Source of the DNA: Microcebus murinus
Lineage: Eukaryota > Chordata > Mammalia > Primates > Cheirogaleidae
Direction of reading: 5' to 3'
Assembly: GCF_040939455.1 (NCBI RefSeq)
Contig: NC_134129.1
Location: 21,863,501 to 21,927,500, forward strand
Length of the DNA: 64,000 bases
The notes below the pieces were generated by a model that made no database searches, was not told where the DNA came from, and saw only the letters and a list, made by a program, of their open reading frames with translations. The translations under genes and the position numbers were made by a program. The first letter of the stretch is position 1. Every line of letters starts with the position of its first letter. Below are positions 47,930-59,539 of the stretch, piece after piece.

Positions 47930-49690
47930 CTGCTGCAGATCTCTACCCTTTGGCCCCTTCTCCCACCAGTGCCCCCACTTCCATTATCCCTAGAATGTCA
48001 AACATTCCCTCTTCTGTGTTCCCATAGCATTATTTTGTTCATACATTCATTCATTAATAAGTATATATTATATATATTCATAATTTAATAAGTATATATT
48101 AAATTCCCATTGTGTGCGTAGCATTGTGTTCAGCCCTAGAATAAAAAATGAATGGATAGAAATTATCAGAGAGTTTTCCCTCAAGAAATTAATGGATGAA
48201 TAAACTTGTATTGTGGTACCCTTTAATTTTTATTATAAATGTTTGAGTACATAACTATATTACATGTCCTGCCATCTTTCTGCCCACACAACACACACAT
48301 TCTAAAATAGTTTTGTTATATTTTTGTCTTTTAATTTTTATGACATGTCTTTCTATTCCCAGATGCTAGCAATATATCACTGTCTTTGACACACGGACAT
48401 TCACAGAAGGTTACAAATATGGAAAGTGTATTAGAGGTCATGATGTATTTTATCATCCATCACATAATAAATACACAGTACAATCTGAAATTGTGAGGTG
48501 ATAGGTAGCTATAAACCTGAGAATATTATTGTTTTTCAAAGTATAATTTTAGGAACTTGGTTTTTTTTTTTTAATAGTTCAATGAAAGTGACACTTCACT
48601 ATATTAAAAACAAGATTTCATGAGAGAGTCTATCCCCAAAGTAGAGCTTCGACAAACAGTTGGGGGTTAGCAAATTCATGGTTACTGTTTATTTTAATCG
48701 TGTGTATAATCCTACCTCCTCACTTCCCACTCCTGGTTTATAGCCTCATTGTGGACTTAATGTGTTGGAGGGGAGGGTCAGAGGAAAGCATATTAAGTTT
48801 CAGTGAACACTGTAAAAAAGTAACCATAGAGATAGGTGTATGGATTCAACTGTTGTGAAAGCAAGGTAGTAAATAAATGTAGTCTTTAAATTACACTGTG
48901 TAATGTGATTGGAACATTAGATCAGAGATGGGTAAAAAATTAGAAGTTAGGTACCTGGTACGTTCTGCCAAAGGAACCAATGATTTTTCTTTCCCCAGGG
49001 GTTAGAATATTTAAAATATTTGTAAACTAACATTCCTCAATTTATTTTTAAAGTCAAATTAACATTTGACTCAGAGTACTAGTATGTGTTAGCCATGTAG
49101 GTATTTGAAATACATTTGCACACTTGCTTAAATTTGATCTGGGCATATAAAACTGTGCCCAGTTTCATCGAAGCCTATTATATTAATAGAAATGTAAAAA
49201 GTGTAAGAACTATAAACAATTTTGACTAATGTTCTTACACATCAGAACTCAGTATCTAGTTATTGCTTCTTAGAAACAGTGTGGTGGATTTTCTTTGCAA
49301 CACTTTGTTTCTTTATTCTTTATTTTGTTTTATAAAGTTATCTGGTATTCTATTGTAGACTTAAGCTGTACCCAAATTGGAACTCTGGGGCATTAGGGCA
49401 GGTCATCAGGAACTGTGTGTGTCAGAGGATAACCAGGGCCTCATGAGTAAGGTACATTTTGGGGCTGATTGGCAGATACAGAAATACCCCATCCCTGGAG
49501 GCTGAAAGAGTATAGATGCCCAGGAAGACACTGTGTGGAGGGAGGAGTATAGGACTTGCTGGTGGGTTGGTGGGAAGTAAAGGAACAAGAGAAATCAGAG
49601 AGACCTTTTAAGATGTTTATGCCTCAGCTGTTAAGGGAGGGAGGGAGTTTCCACTGACTGAGAAGATAAAGACTGGGAAGAAGTGCGTTC
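47930..49690. other. Intergenic AT-rich stretch
   Basis: No gene, RNA gene or confident repeat recognised before the Alu at 49695. Confidence 0.35.
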
Positions 49691-49694
49691 CTGA

Positions 49695-50015
49695 GGCCGG
49701 GCACAGTGGCTCACGCCTGTAATCCTAGCGCTGTGACAGGCCGAGGCGGGAGGATTGCTTGAGCTCAGGAGTTTGAGACCAGCCTGAGCAAGAGTGAGAC
49801 CCTGTCTCTGCTATAAATAGAAAAAATTAGCTAAACGACTAAAAATAGAAAACATTAGTCAGGCACGGTGGCAGGTGCCTGTAGTCCCAGGTACCTGGGA
49901 GGCTGAGGCAGGAGGATCACTTGAGCCCAGGAGTTTGAGGTTACTGTGAGCTAGGCTGACACCACAGTACTCTAGCCCAAGCAAGAGAGTGAGACTCTCA
50001 GAAGAAAAACAAAAA
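49695..50015 (+). mobile_element. Alu SINE (strepsirrhine type), diverged
   Basis: ggccgggcacagtggctcac start, ctgctataaatagaaaaaat, gaggttactgtgagctaggc and an A-rich tail mixed with C. Confidence 0.9.
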
Positions 50016-50324
50016 ACAGTGGGTTTCTGGGAGGGCCAGGAGATTTGTTATTTTGGAGGTGTTTTCATAGCATGTAAGCAGTAAGCAGTAGAGTAAGAAA
50101 CCTTAAATGTTTCCCTACTTCCCACCTCCAGGCTGCTGGTTACTGCGGAGCTGGCCGAGGCTCAGGGAAGGTAAGGGTTCCAAAGTCACACAGATGATGA
50201 AAGGGGACAGGCTCTGACCCAGGCTTCATTCCCTAACAGAGATGTCCCAAATGCCTACCTTGTGCCACGAACTAAGCCACAGGCCTGGGAGTATAATGAT
50301 TCAATGTCTTTTCCCCACTTTATC

Positions 50325-50876
50325 TTTTGAAAATGTTAATGCATAGAGAAAAGCTGAAAGAATAGTATAATTAACACTCTTCCACCTAGATTTAACAAGT
50401 CCACAATTACTATCCACGTTTGTTTCATTTCTGTATATGTGTGTGTACATGTATCTTCTTTTGGCTGAAACATTTGAAGGGAAACAGCAAATATCATATT
50501 TTAGTCCTTAAATGCTTAGACTAAATCTCCTAATAAGGACATCCTCCTGCTGAATAACTTACCATTATCACAGATAGGGTAATTAACAATTCCACTATCA
50601 TAATATTCATTCTATTTTTAATTCTCTCTAATAGCTTTTATAGTTTTTGTATTGCAAACCTCGAACCAATTAGGGTTAGTGTGTTGCACTTGGTTGTTGT
50701 GTCTCTGTACTCTCTTGGAAGCCAGAACAATTCTCCTGCTCTTTTTTCCAAAAGACATCCACTTGTTGAGGAGTCCAGGGAAGTTGCCTTGTAGACCGTG
50801 CCACATTCCAGGTGTGACTCATTGTTTCCTCATCGTTTCCCTGCTTCCTGGTGTGCTCTAACCTCTCTATTCTGTT
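50325..50876 (+). mobile_element. Old L1 (L1ME-like) 3' UTR remnant
   Basis: ttaacaagtccacaattact, gcttagactaaatctcctaa, gttgtgtctctgtactctct, cattgtttcctcatcgtttc: same order as the 3' UTR of old L1M elements. Confidence 0.55.
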
Positions 50877-50877
50877 T

Positions 50878-51226
50878 CCTTAGTCACTTCAGGCTGCTAT
50901 AATGGAATAGTATAAACTGGGTGACTTAATCACCAGACATTTATTTCTCACAGTTCTAGAGCTTGAGAAGTCTCAGACCAAGGTGCTAGGTGATTAGGTT
51001 CCTGGTGAGGCTGTTTCCTGGTTTCCAGACAGCTACCTTCTCACTGTATCTTTGCATGGTGGAGAGAGAGCAATCTCTCCCATGTCTTTTCTTATAAAGG
51101 CACTAGTCCCACTTACGAGCATTTACCCTAATTACTTCCCAAAGACCTATCTCCAAACACCATTATTTGGGGGATTAGGGCTTCAAACTATGAATTTTGA
51201 GGGAATTCAGTCAGTCCATAGCACCT
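50878..51226 (-). mobile_element. MLT1 LTR (ERVL-MaLR), antisense
   Basis: caggctgctataatggaata, tttatttctcacagttctag, cactagtcccacttacgagc and gggggattagggcttcaaac. Second antisense MLT1 copy in the window; no internal coding region. Confidence 0.78.
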
Positions 51227-51295
51227 GTAAATGGAAAACTGGTTGTATAGGCTTGATTCGGGTTCAGCATATTAGCAAAGAAAATACATAGATGA

Positions 51296-51610
51296 GGCCG
51301 GGTGCAGTGGCTCACACCTGTAATCCTAGCACTCTGGGAGGCTGAGGCAGGCAGATCACTCAAGGTCAGGAGTTCCAGACCAGCCTGAGTAAGAGTGAGA
51401 CCCCATCTCTACTAAAAATAGAAAGAAATTAATTGACCAACTAAAAATATATAGAAAAAATTAGCCGGGCATGGTGGCACGTGCCTATAGTCCCAGCTAC
51501 TTGGGAGGCTAAGGCAAGAAGATCGCTTGAGCCCAGGAGTTGGAGGTTGCTGTGAGCTAGGCTGACATCATGGCACTCTAGCTTGGGCAACAGAGTGAGA
51601 CTCTGTCTCA

Positions 51611-51645
<35 letters not shown>
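51296..51645 (+). mobile_element. Alu SINE (strepsirrhine type) with (TA)n tail
   Basis: ggccgggtgcagtggctcac start, aatagaaagaaattaattga, right arm, poly-A then a short TA run. It lies 250 bp upstream of the TRIM pseudogene. Confidence 0.93.
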
Positions 51646-51646
<1 letters not shown>

Positions 51647-51907
51647 CCTAGATTCAGATGGGCTAATCTGATAGAGCTAAAGGCTTTGAATCATTATTAT
51701 CCTCCAAGCTTAGGGGCAGGGGACTAAAGAAGATGCCAGTGAGTGCTCTCAGCATGCCAGGGCAGTGCAACCCAAACCTGGGTGATGTGCGAGGTCTAGG
51801 ATGGGTGTCCACGTCTCACTGTGTCTGAGCTCTGGGGAGGCAGGCCTTGCCAAAGGAAGCTTACCTCGCCCACTGCTTTTGTTCACAGCTCAATGGAGTT
51901 CGAGGCA

Positions 51908-52069
51908 GCCCTGGTGGACCTCCGGCTGCCCTGGTGGACCTCCAGCTGCCCTGGTGGACCTCCAGCTGCCCAGGTGCACCTCCAGCTGCCCAGGTGCACC
52001 TCCAGCTGCCCAGGTGGACCTCCAGCTGCCCAAGTGGACCTCCGCTGCTCAGGTGGACCTCCAGTAGTC
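51908..52069. repeat. 20-bp minisatellite inside the TRIM pseudogene
   Basis: ctggtggacc or caggtgcacc markers at 51911, 51931, 51951, 51971, 51991, 52011, 52031 and 52050: eight copies, the seventh one base short. The unit equals codons 7-13 of the TRIM start region, so it arose by amplification of coding sequence. Confidence 0.95.
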
Positions 52070-52921
52070 CAGCTGTCCCATCTTCCTGGAGCACTTGAAA
52101 GACCCAGTGCCCATCAGCCGTGGGCACAACTTCTGTCACTCCTGCCTCAGTGTGTCCTGGCAGGATCTAGATGATGCCTTTCCCTGTCCTGTCTGCCATT
52201 TTAGCTTTCCATACGGGAACTTCAGGAGGAACCCTCAGCTTCATGATTTGACTGAAATAGCTAAGCTGCTGCAGGTCAGAAGGAGCAAGAGGAAGAGGCA
52301 GAATGAGCATGCCGTGTGTGAAAAGCACAATCCGTTTCTGACCGTTTTCTGTCTGAAGGACCTGGAGATCTTATGTACATAGTGCAGTTTCTCCACCGAA
52401 CACCGGAAGCACTACATTAGCCCCATGGACGAAGCTGCCTCTTACCACTGAGAAACTCTACAATGCAGCGTTGAGCCCTTGAAGAAGAATATAGAACGAG
52501 TTGAAAAAGTGCTAGCTCTGCAAGGCAGCAAGGCAACGGAGCTTAAAAAGCAGGTAGAATATAGGAGAGAAGAAATCAATTCTGAATTTGAGGAAATTAG
52601 ACTGTTTTTACAGAATGAGCAGGAGACTGTTCTTAGGCAGGTACAAGATGAAGAGATGGACATTTTAACAAAACTAAATGAAAACCTTTTCACATGATGT
52701 TTCCACAGTAAAGCATCTTCTGAAGGAGACAAAGGGCATGTGTGCAGTCAGACACGGAATTACTGGCCTGTGTTAAGAGTATCCACCTGAGTGGATACTC
52801 TTAAGAGTATCAAAACCTGAAATACCCTGAAACCTTTTCATTTAGTTTAACAAACTATGGTTTCAGACTTCCTCCCCAGCATTCTGGCCTGGACAGAACT
52901 ATCAAGCCATTTCAAGTAGAT

Positions 52922-53449
52922 GTGATTCTAGATGTCGACACAGCACATCCTCAACTCATTGTCTCTGAGGATAGAAAAGCTGTGCGGTATGGAAGAACAA
53001 AACAAAAAGGTGGTTGTAACGCCAGGAGATTCGCTCTTTGCCCTGCTGTCCTGGGGTCTGGGGGGTTTGGTTCTGGCAGACACTGCTGGGAGGCAGAAGT
53101 GGGGAGGAAGCCCGAGTCGATCCTGGGCGTGTGTCACGAGGGTGTCGCCAGGAGCTGGCAGGACCAGCCGCCGGTTCTGGCTGGGTTCTGGGCAGTTGGG
53201 CTGTGCGTGTGTGGTGGCTACGTTGCGTCCGGCCCTGGGAGAGTCCACCTGCTGCCCGCAGTAAGGCCCAGTAAGATGGGCGTTTTTCTGGACTGTGAGT
53301 TGGGCAAGGTCTCCTTTTATAGTATGAATGATCGGTCTGTTCTCTGTACTTTTAATGATTCTTTCAGAGAAGCTGTTTGGCCTTATTTCTATACTGGAAC
53401 AGATTCAGAACCTCTTAAAATCTGCTCATTATCAGATTCCAAAAGATAA
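52922..53449 (+). CDS. Open PRY-SPRY fragment of the TRIM pseudogene
   Basis: A 175-codon open frame with the PRY signature (DVDTAHPQLIVSEDRKAVRY) and SPRY signatures (FGSGRHCWEAEVGRKPESIL, GVFLDCELGKVSFYSM, AVWPYFYTGTDSEPLKIC). It ends at TAA 53447-53449. Intact length alone does not show function; it may be chance survival in a young pseudogene. Confidence 0.4.
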   Translation: MILDVDTAHPQLIVSEDRKAVRYGRTKQKGGCNARRFALCPAVLGSGGFGSGRHCWEAEVGRKPESILGVCHEGVARSWQDQPPVLAGFWAVGLCVCGGYVASGPGRVHLLPAVRPSKMGVFLDCELGKVSFYSMNDRSVLCTFNDSFREAVWPYFYTGTDSEPLKICSLSDSKR

Positions 53450-55940
53450 AGAACTTGGTAAATGAACCTGTTTCAGTTTTTATGGGCAACTTTGCCAGTA
53501 ATTTAAGTTTTACCACTGAAATCCAGAATCGATTTTTCTCCTTCATTGTTAGCAACTGTAAAGCATGCTCACAATACCCCTTTCATAGATATGAATGTCA
53601 CTTGTCAAGTGATTTGCATTTTAAGAAAAAATATTTTAATATAAAATATTTGTTGAGAATTATATTACTTAACATGTCCGATGAAATTTTGAAATGGCCA
53701 ATAAATTGTTTCTTTTATTTAGGTCAGTCTCCTAGAGCTGCATAAATTGTTATTTGAACGGCGTGCTTGCCATGTGCTTACCTTTCTTTGTAGTGGATTC
53801 TTCTGTTTACCTCCATATTTCTCATTATCAAATTTTCTGTTATTTATTGCATCATTTGACACAGTTGACTTGCTTTTGTGGATAATGAGGATTTCGCTTT
53901 GTTTAAATCTTTTCCCTATATACACTTACAAATGCATAATCCATAGGTAATGTCTAACATTTTTCTTTTTTCCTTTGTGCCTGTCATTCTGTACATCACA
54001 GCATCTGGGCCTGAATAGCAGCCAGCCTTCCAGTGAGCACCTTTCTGGGAATTGACCTCTACTTTCTTGTGACCTGTAGCAAACATTTCCTCCTATTTCA
54101 CTGGTCCACATTTGCTCCCTTGCTCATCCCTGAAACAACATGTTTGACAGAGTATGAGGCTTCCCTGGACTCGCCAAGTAAGACTTGAATGCTATACAGG
54201 CTCCACCACTACAGAGAGGAGTAGAGTTAACCTCCCCACAAATTAGGGTGACTAATTTGTTATCCAAACCAAGTTACTTTTGACAGCAACAGAGAATGCT
54301 ATTAATAATTATGCCAGGACAATAAAATGCAAATCAGTACTCCCCAAAATATGTGGCTTCCAGGGGAAGGTGTGGATAGCTGAGTGAAAGTTGGTAGTTA
54401 GTAAGAGAAGGTGTAATAGATGTTGGGGAGATGACCACAACGATCATTTTAAAAAAATATTTTTAACCACGCGCCTGCGAGGAAAACAGTTCATGAGGTA
54501 CGAATTACCAAATATATTGTCTCTGAGGGAAACTCAGCAGAGGACTAAGCCTGCTCCTGAAGCCAGCTTGTTTTCAAAGTATTCTTTCCAAGGTAACAAC
54601 TAAGAATCAGTGCCATGAACTTAAGCCTCCCCAGGCGTCCTGGGCCTTCCCATCCCTCACCACCAAGGCTTCTTAAAGACCTCAGAGCAGAAATGACAAA
54701 AAACAACATATTTCCCTTTCTCAGAAGTAAACTCCAGACTTTGAGATGCTTTTTACTGTAATCCAAAGATAACAGCCCCCGCAAACCTTGAACAAAGAGA
54801 CTGTGTTATCTCGCTGAACCTAGACTGCTAGGGTGCAGACTAAGCTGTAAGACTAACTGGGCGACTCACTGCAGATAAGTCGCTAGTAGCTCATCTAAGT
54901 CCTCATCTATGAAAGGAAGATAATATTTTGGACCTACTTATCAAACTTGGTGGTGTTGAGAGTCAAATTAAGAAAATAGATGTGAAAATCTTTTGAAACA
55001 TTAAGAGCACCATGCCAGTGTGGAGCTTTATTACTAAGAACTTTCAGCGAGGTCAGGCGTTTTTATGTGCAAGGCAGTTTTCACGGGATGAAGATTCACC
55101 CTGTTGTAATTGGATATGTAAATGCTCCCCGAGGTCTCTCTCGGTCGGCTATTCAGATAATTCCAAACTGATGATGATGATGATGATGATGATATCCCTC
55201 TAACTGTGAACAAGAAACAGGAAGCAAAAATAGATGATCTCATACCTTGATCCACGCAAGGAGACTTAGTGCATTTATTTATGTTTTAAGAGTTTCAGTG
55301 ATGATATAACCAGAGCCGTAACTTTTCCTATCAAAGTGAGTCTGTTTGCTCACATTAACATACTAGCTTTTATTTCTGCTGTTTTTCTCTCTTATTCTGT
55401 GAACATCTAGTAACAGCTGAGTTGCAATAAGTTTGACTTTGGTGCCTCTAGAGTGATCCAATCTTAAAATGATTGTGGAGTTTGAAAAGACAGGGAAAAG
55501 CTTGCCACGGGCTCTCACGGGGGTCCTCCAGCAGACAGGCCACCCTAACCTGCTGTCCTTTCCAGGAGGTTGCGAGTTGAGAAGTGTTCCCCGGTGGGCA
55601 CAAAACAAAGGAAGTGGGAAGCAGACAGTGAGAGCCGCCCCTGTGTCCCTTCACGTCCTGTTCAGAGCCAGGAAGTGCACGGCACGCGCCAGGGCCTCCG
55701 GGACGAGAAACGTCTGTCTCCTCGAGCCGCCCGGTCCCGCCTCCTCAGCACCTGCCTGAGGCTTCTCTCTCCAACACACATCAGCAGGAACCTGAATCAA
55801 TATGTGTCAGATGTGGCAGTGGAATATAAAATTTAACCTGCAATGAAGTGAGGCCAAAGCTTTTTACAAAGTGTAAAGATATGTACTGCCTTAGCTTGCG
55901 TATGGTGCTCTCAGTCAGGGAAAGACTTGCTATAAAGAGG
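53450..55940. other. Intergenic, few recognisable features
   Basis: AT-rich to about 55.4 kb, then a mildly GC-rich patch (55480-55760). A short (GAT)n microsatellite sits at about 55171-55193. No gene supported. Confidence 0.4.
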
Positions 55941-55947
55941 AGATCCC

Positions 55948-56281
55948 AGACCGGCTCAGTGGCTCACATATGTGCTCCCAGCACTCTGGGAGGCCAAGGC
56001 AGGAAGATCGCTTGAGGTCAGGAGTTTGAGACCAGCCTGAGCAAGAACGAGACCCCGTCTCTACAACTCCCCCCACCCCTGCAAAAAAAGAAAAAGAAAA
56101 ATTAGTCAGGCACAGTGGCACACGCCTGTAGCTCCAGCTACTCCAAAGGCTGAGGCAGGAGCATTGCTTGAGCCCAGGAGTTTGAGGTTGCTGTGAGCTA
56201 TGATGATACCACTACACTCTAGCCATGAAGACAGAGTGAGGCCCTGTCTCAAAATAATAATAATAAACAGAATAAAATAAT
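55948..56281 (+). mobile_element. Alu SINE, diverged
   Basis: accggctcagtggctcacat start, ggtcaggagtttgagaccag, gaggttgctgtgagctatga, and an ataata-rich tail. Confidence 0.9.
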
Positions 56282-56902
56282 ATAAAAAGAGCCCACTCAA
56301 ATAAGTAAAGGAAAAGAAGTATAAAAATGACATTACTTTCATAAATACCTAACGACAGAACAAAGCTCATGCACATCTATGCCCGGATGATCTAGCATGG
56401 CTCAGACATCATCTTTCTGTGCTCTCCCCTCCATTGGAAAAAATACAACTAACCGTATACTCTGATTTTTTAAAATTTCTTTTTAAAAAAGGAAGGCAAT
56501 GCTATCATTCATAACTATACTTAAAAATCCTCTTATAATCTAAGCATATTAAAAGATTTAAAAGATTTGAATTGAATTGGAAAGTTATTTATATGGTGCT
56601 ACTTTACATAACTACCAAAAATAACCCCAGTTGTTTTTCTTTTCGATATAAATGTGAGGATTCCATAAGTGGCTACCTACATCAGATAAAGATAAGACAA
56701 CACTGATGCGCAGAGATGAGATTTCTAATGGGAGTGATTGCAGAGGCCCCGCCAGGCTGTCTGCCCAGAGCCCGTGTGTTTGTGAAGAAGTCTGTGTGCA
56801 TTGACCCACGGAGCTGTTCACGTAACCCACCTCTGGCACCCGCCGATGACCCACCCACACAAGAAACAGCAACCAGTTACTGTTGCTAAAGAAACACATG
56901 TC

Positions 56903-57048
56903 GGGCCGGGCGCAGTGGCTCATGCCTGTAATCCTAGCACTCTGGGAGGCTGAGGCGGGAGGATTGCTCGAGGTCAGGAGTTCGAAACCAACCTGAGCAA
57001 GAGTGAGACCCCGTCTCTACTATAAATAGAAAGAAATTAATTGGCCAA

Positions 57049-57098
<50 letters not shown>

Positions 57099-57271
57099 GC
57101 TGGGAGTGGTGGCACATGCTTCTAGTCCCAGCTATTCAGGAGGAGGCTGAGGCAGAAGGATTACTTGAGCCCAGGAGTTTGAGGTTGCTGTGAGCTAGGC
57201 TGATGCCACGGCACTCACTGTAGCCTGGGCAACAAGTGAGACTCTGTCTCAAAAAAAAAAAAAAAAAAAAA
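56903..57271 (+). mobile_element. Young Alu SINE with internal (TA)n expansion
   Basis: ggccgggcgcagtggctcat start and long poly-A. A 14-bp target-site duplication aaagaaacacatgt sits at 56888-56901 and 57272-57285. The usual ccaactaatatatatag segment has expanded into about 44 bp of TA (57049-57092). Confidence 0.96.
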
Positions 57272-57689
57272 AAAGAAACACATGTTGTCTACCTGTACTT
57301 GTCAACTCAGCCCTTTCGTAAACAGGAATGCACAGCCATAACTAAAACATGTTTGAGAAAAGAACCACAGCTTGAAATAGCAATGTAAAGATGAACAAAC
57401 AATATAACTGATTCCAGAGTAAAAAAAAAAATCATACAAAAAAGAAGAGAAAATTTTTGAAAGGATTGAATCACAGCCTCAAATTTATTTGGAACAACAG
57501 TATTTCTATAAAGCAAACAGTGGCTGCTATGAAAAAAAGAACAGAGAAAAACATAAAAAGTTTTGAAAAGATATAAATGCCAAAATGAGAAAAACTGAAC
57601 AGAAGTTCTGAATAATGAAACCCACGTAGTAAAGACTTTAATTAGTAGCCTGGAAGATAAAACTAAGGACATTTTCAAAACTTAGAGCA

Positions 57690-57743
<54 letters not shown>
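57690..57743. repeat. (TA)n microsatellite
   Basis: About 54 bp of uninterrupted at/ta dinucleotides, distinct from the TA run inside the neighbouring Alu. Confidence 0.95.
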
Positions 57744-57746
<3 letters not shown>

Positions 57747-57879
57747 CAGGAAGTGCAATATCTGTACTAAGAATTCTCAATGGAGGAAATAGGGAAAACG
57801 CAAGGAAAGAGTTAGTCAAAGAAACAGTAGTGATTCATGCTGGGAAGGTGGGGGCCTGAGCACCCCCGTCTTCCAGCTG

Positions 57880-58984
57880 ACCAGCAGGATGAACAGCTGA
57901 AGCGGAGAGGCCCTTGGGAAGGCCCAGGAACTGAGGACAGTGTGGCCTACGTAGGATGTGATGTCCCACAGGATGAACAGCTGAAGCAGAGAGGCCCTTG
58001 GGAAGGCCCAGGAACTGAGGACAGTGTGGCCTACGTAGGGTGTGATGTCCCACAGGATGAACAGCTGAAGTGGAGAGACCCTTGGGAAGGCCTGGGAACT
58101 GAGGACAGAGTGGCCTACGTAGGGTTTGTGTCCTACAGGATGAACAGCTGAAGCGGAGAGGCCCTTGGGAAGGCTGGGGAACTGAGGACAGTGTGGCCTA
58201 CATAGGGTGTGATGTCCTACAGGATGAACAACTGAAGTGGAGAGGCCCTTGGGAAGGCTGGGGAACTGAGGACAGTGCGGCCTACGTAGGGTGTGATGTC
58301 CCACAGGATGAACAGCTGAAGTGGAGAGGCCCTTGGGAAGGCTGGGGAACTGAGGACAGTGTGGCCTACGTAGGGTGTGATGTCCCACAGGATGAACAGC
58401 TGAAGTGGAGAGGCCCTTGGGAAGGCTGGGGAACTGAGGACAGAGTGGCCTACGTAGGGTGTGATGTCCTACAGGATGAACAGCTGAAGTGGAGAGGCCC
58501 TTGGGAAGGCCGGGGAACTGAGGACAGTGCGGCCTACGTAGGGTGTGATGTCCCACAGGATGAACAGCTGAAGTGGAGAGGCCCTTGGGAAGGCTGGGGA
58601 ACTGAGGACAGAGTGGCCTACGTAGGGTGTGATGTCCCACAGGATGAACAGCTGAAGTGGAGAGGCCCTTGGGAAGGCTGGGGAACTGAGGACAGAGTGG
58701 CCTACGTAGGGTGTGATGTCCCACAGGATGAACAGCTGAAGTGGAGAGGCCCTTGGGAAGGCTGGGGAACTGAGGACAGTGTGGCCTACGTAGGGTGTGA
58801 TGTCCCACAGGATGAACAGCTGAAGTGGAGAGGCCCTTGGGAAGGCTGGGGAACTGAGGACAGAGTGGCCTACGTAGGGTGTGATGTCCTACAGGATGAA
58901 CAGCTGAAGTGGAGAGGCCCTTGGGAAGGCCGGGGAACTGAGGACAGAGTGGCCTACGTAGGGTGTGATGCCCCGCAGGGTGGT
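57880..58984. repeat. Minisatellite, 84-bp unit, 13 copies
   Basis: Repeats of gatgaacagctgaagtggag, aggcccttgggaaggctggg, gaactgaggacag, and tggcctacgtagggtgtgat. Since 84 is a multiple of 3, frames on both strands stay open (299 codons on +, 442 on -). Flanking DNA looks like degraded L1/HAL1. No start context, splice site or known domain supports a gene. Confidence 0.95.
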
Positions 58985-59539
58985 CTGCTTGGCCTGGCCA
59001 GGGCAGCGTCTGTACAGTGTCATTCACAGAGCTGGAAAGACCAGAGACAGGCGCCCGAGAGCAGCCTCTCGGGCCAGCGGAAGCTGAAGTGAAGCGTGTT
59101 GATTCTGCATCTACTGGAAGAAGGCCTGGCTGTCTGAGCCTCACAGATGCCCCCTACGAGGAAACTTCCCCTCCACCACGCAGTCTCTCTCAGAGGATTG
59201 TTCCCCTGAGCTGGACTGCCCCTTTCTCGTGACGCCCCGGGACAAGGCCCGCCCTGCCCCACACACCCACTCACACACCTGGACTAAAGAAGCCAGGAGA
59301 CGGGACACCGCGTCTCCCCCACCGCTGGCTCACCAGAGAGTTTCCTTTCAAACTCCCTCTCTCGCCCGACTGCCACAGACTACGCCAGCCCGGCAACCCG
59401 GCTTCCCCAGGTGCTGCAGGGGGAGCAGAGAAGGGTCCCAGGCGGAGCCGAGTAGGCTGCATGGGAAGGCCAGGACCAAAGCCCGGACACCTGTCTCCGT
59501 GAGGGCAGGGAATGGGTAGTGAGAAGACAGTTTAAGAAA

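Larger units (their letters stand above)
51893..53449 (+). pseudogene. TRIM60/TRIM61-like pseudogene
   Basis: An intronless reading frame for a RING/B-box/coiled-coil/PRY-SPRY TRIM protein of the TRIM60/61/75 type. It starts MEFEAALVDL at 51893. The RING remnant reads SCPIFLEHLKDPV, SRGHNFCHSCLSVSW and FPCPVCHFSFPYGNF; two zinc cysteines are lost (CPIC to CPIF, and ISR-GH where a cysteine is usual). The B-box part (CEKHNPFLTVFCLKDLEIL) ends in a TAG at 52380-52382, and a second stop falls at 52449-52451. The coiled coil continues to 52697 before a frameshift. A 20-bp tandem array after codon 7 and an inverted duplication at 52773-52804 add further damage. The PRY-SPRY half (52922-53449) is open. 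Human TRIM60/61 lie on 4q, not beside NSUN7, so this is probably a dispersed copy. Confidence 0.85.

Noticed and set aside
55469..55836. Open frames in the GC-rich patch near 55.5-55.8 kb
   Set aside because: No domain, splice or promoter evidence; composition alone explains their length.
57816..59144. A 442-codon - strand frame and a 299-codon + strand frame
   Set aside because: Both come from an 84-bp tandem array whose unit is divisible by three; no homology or gene structure.
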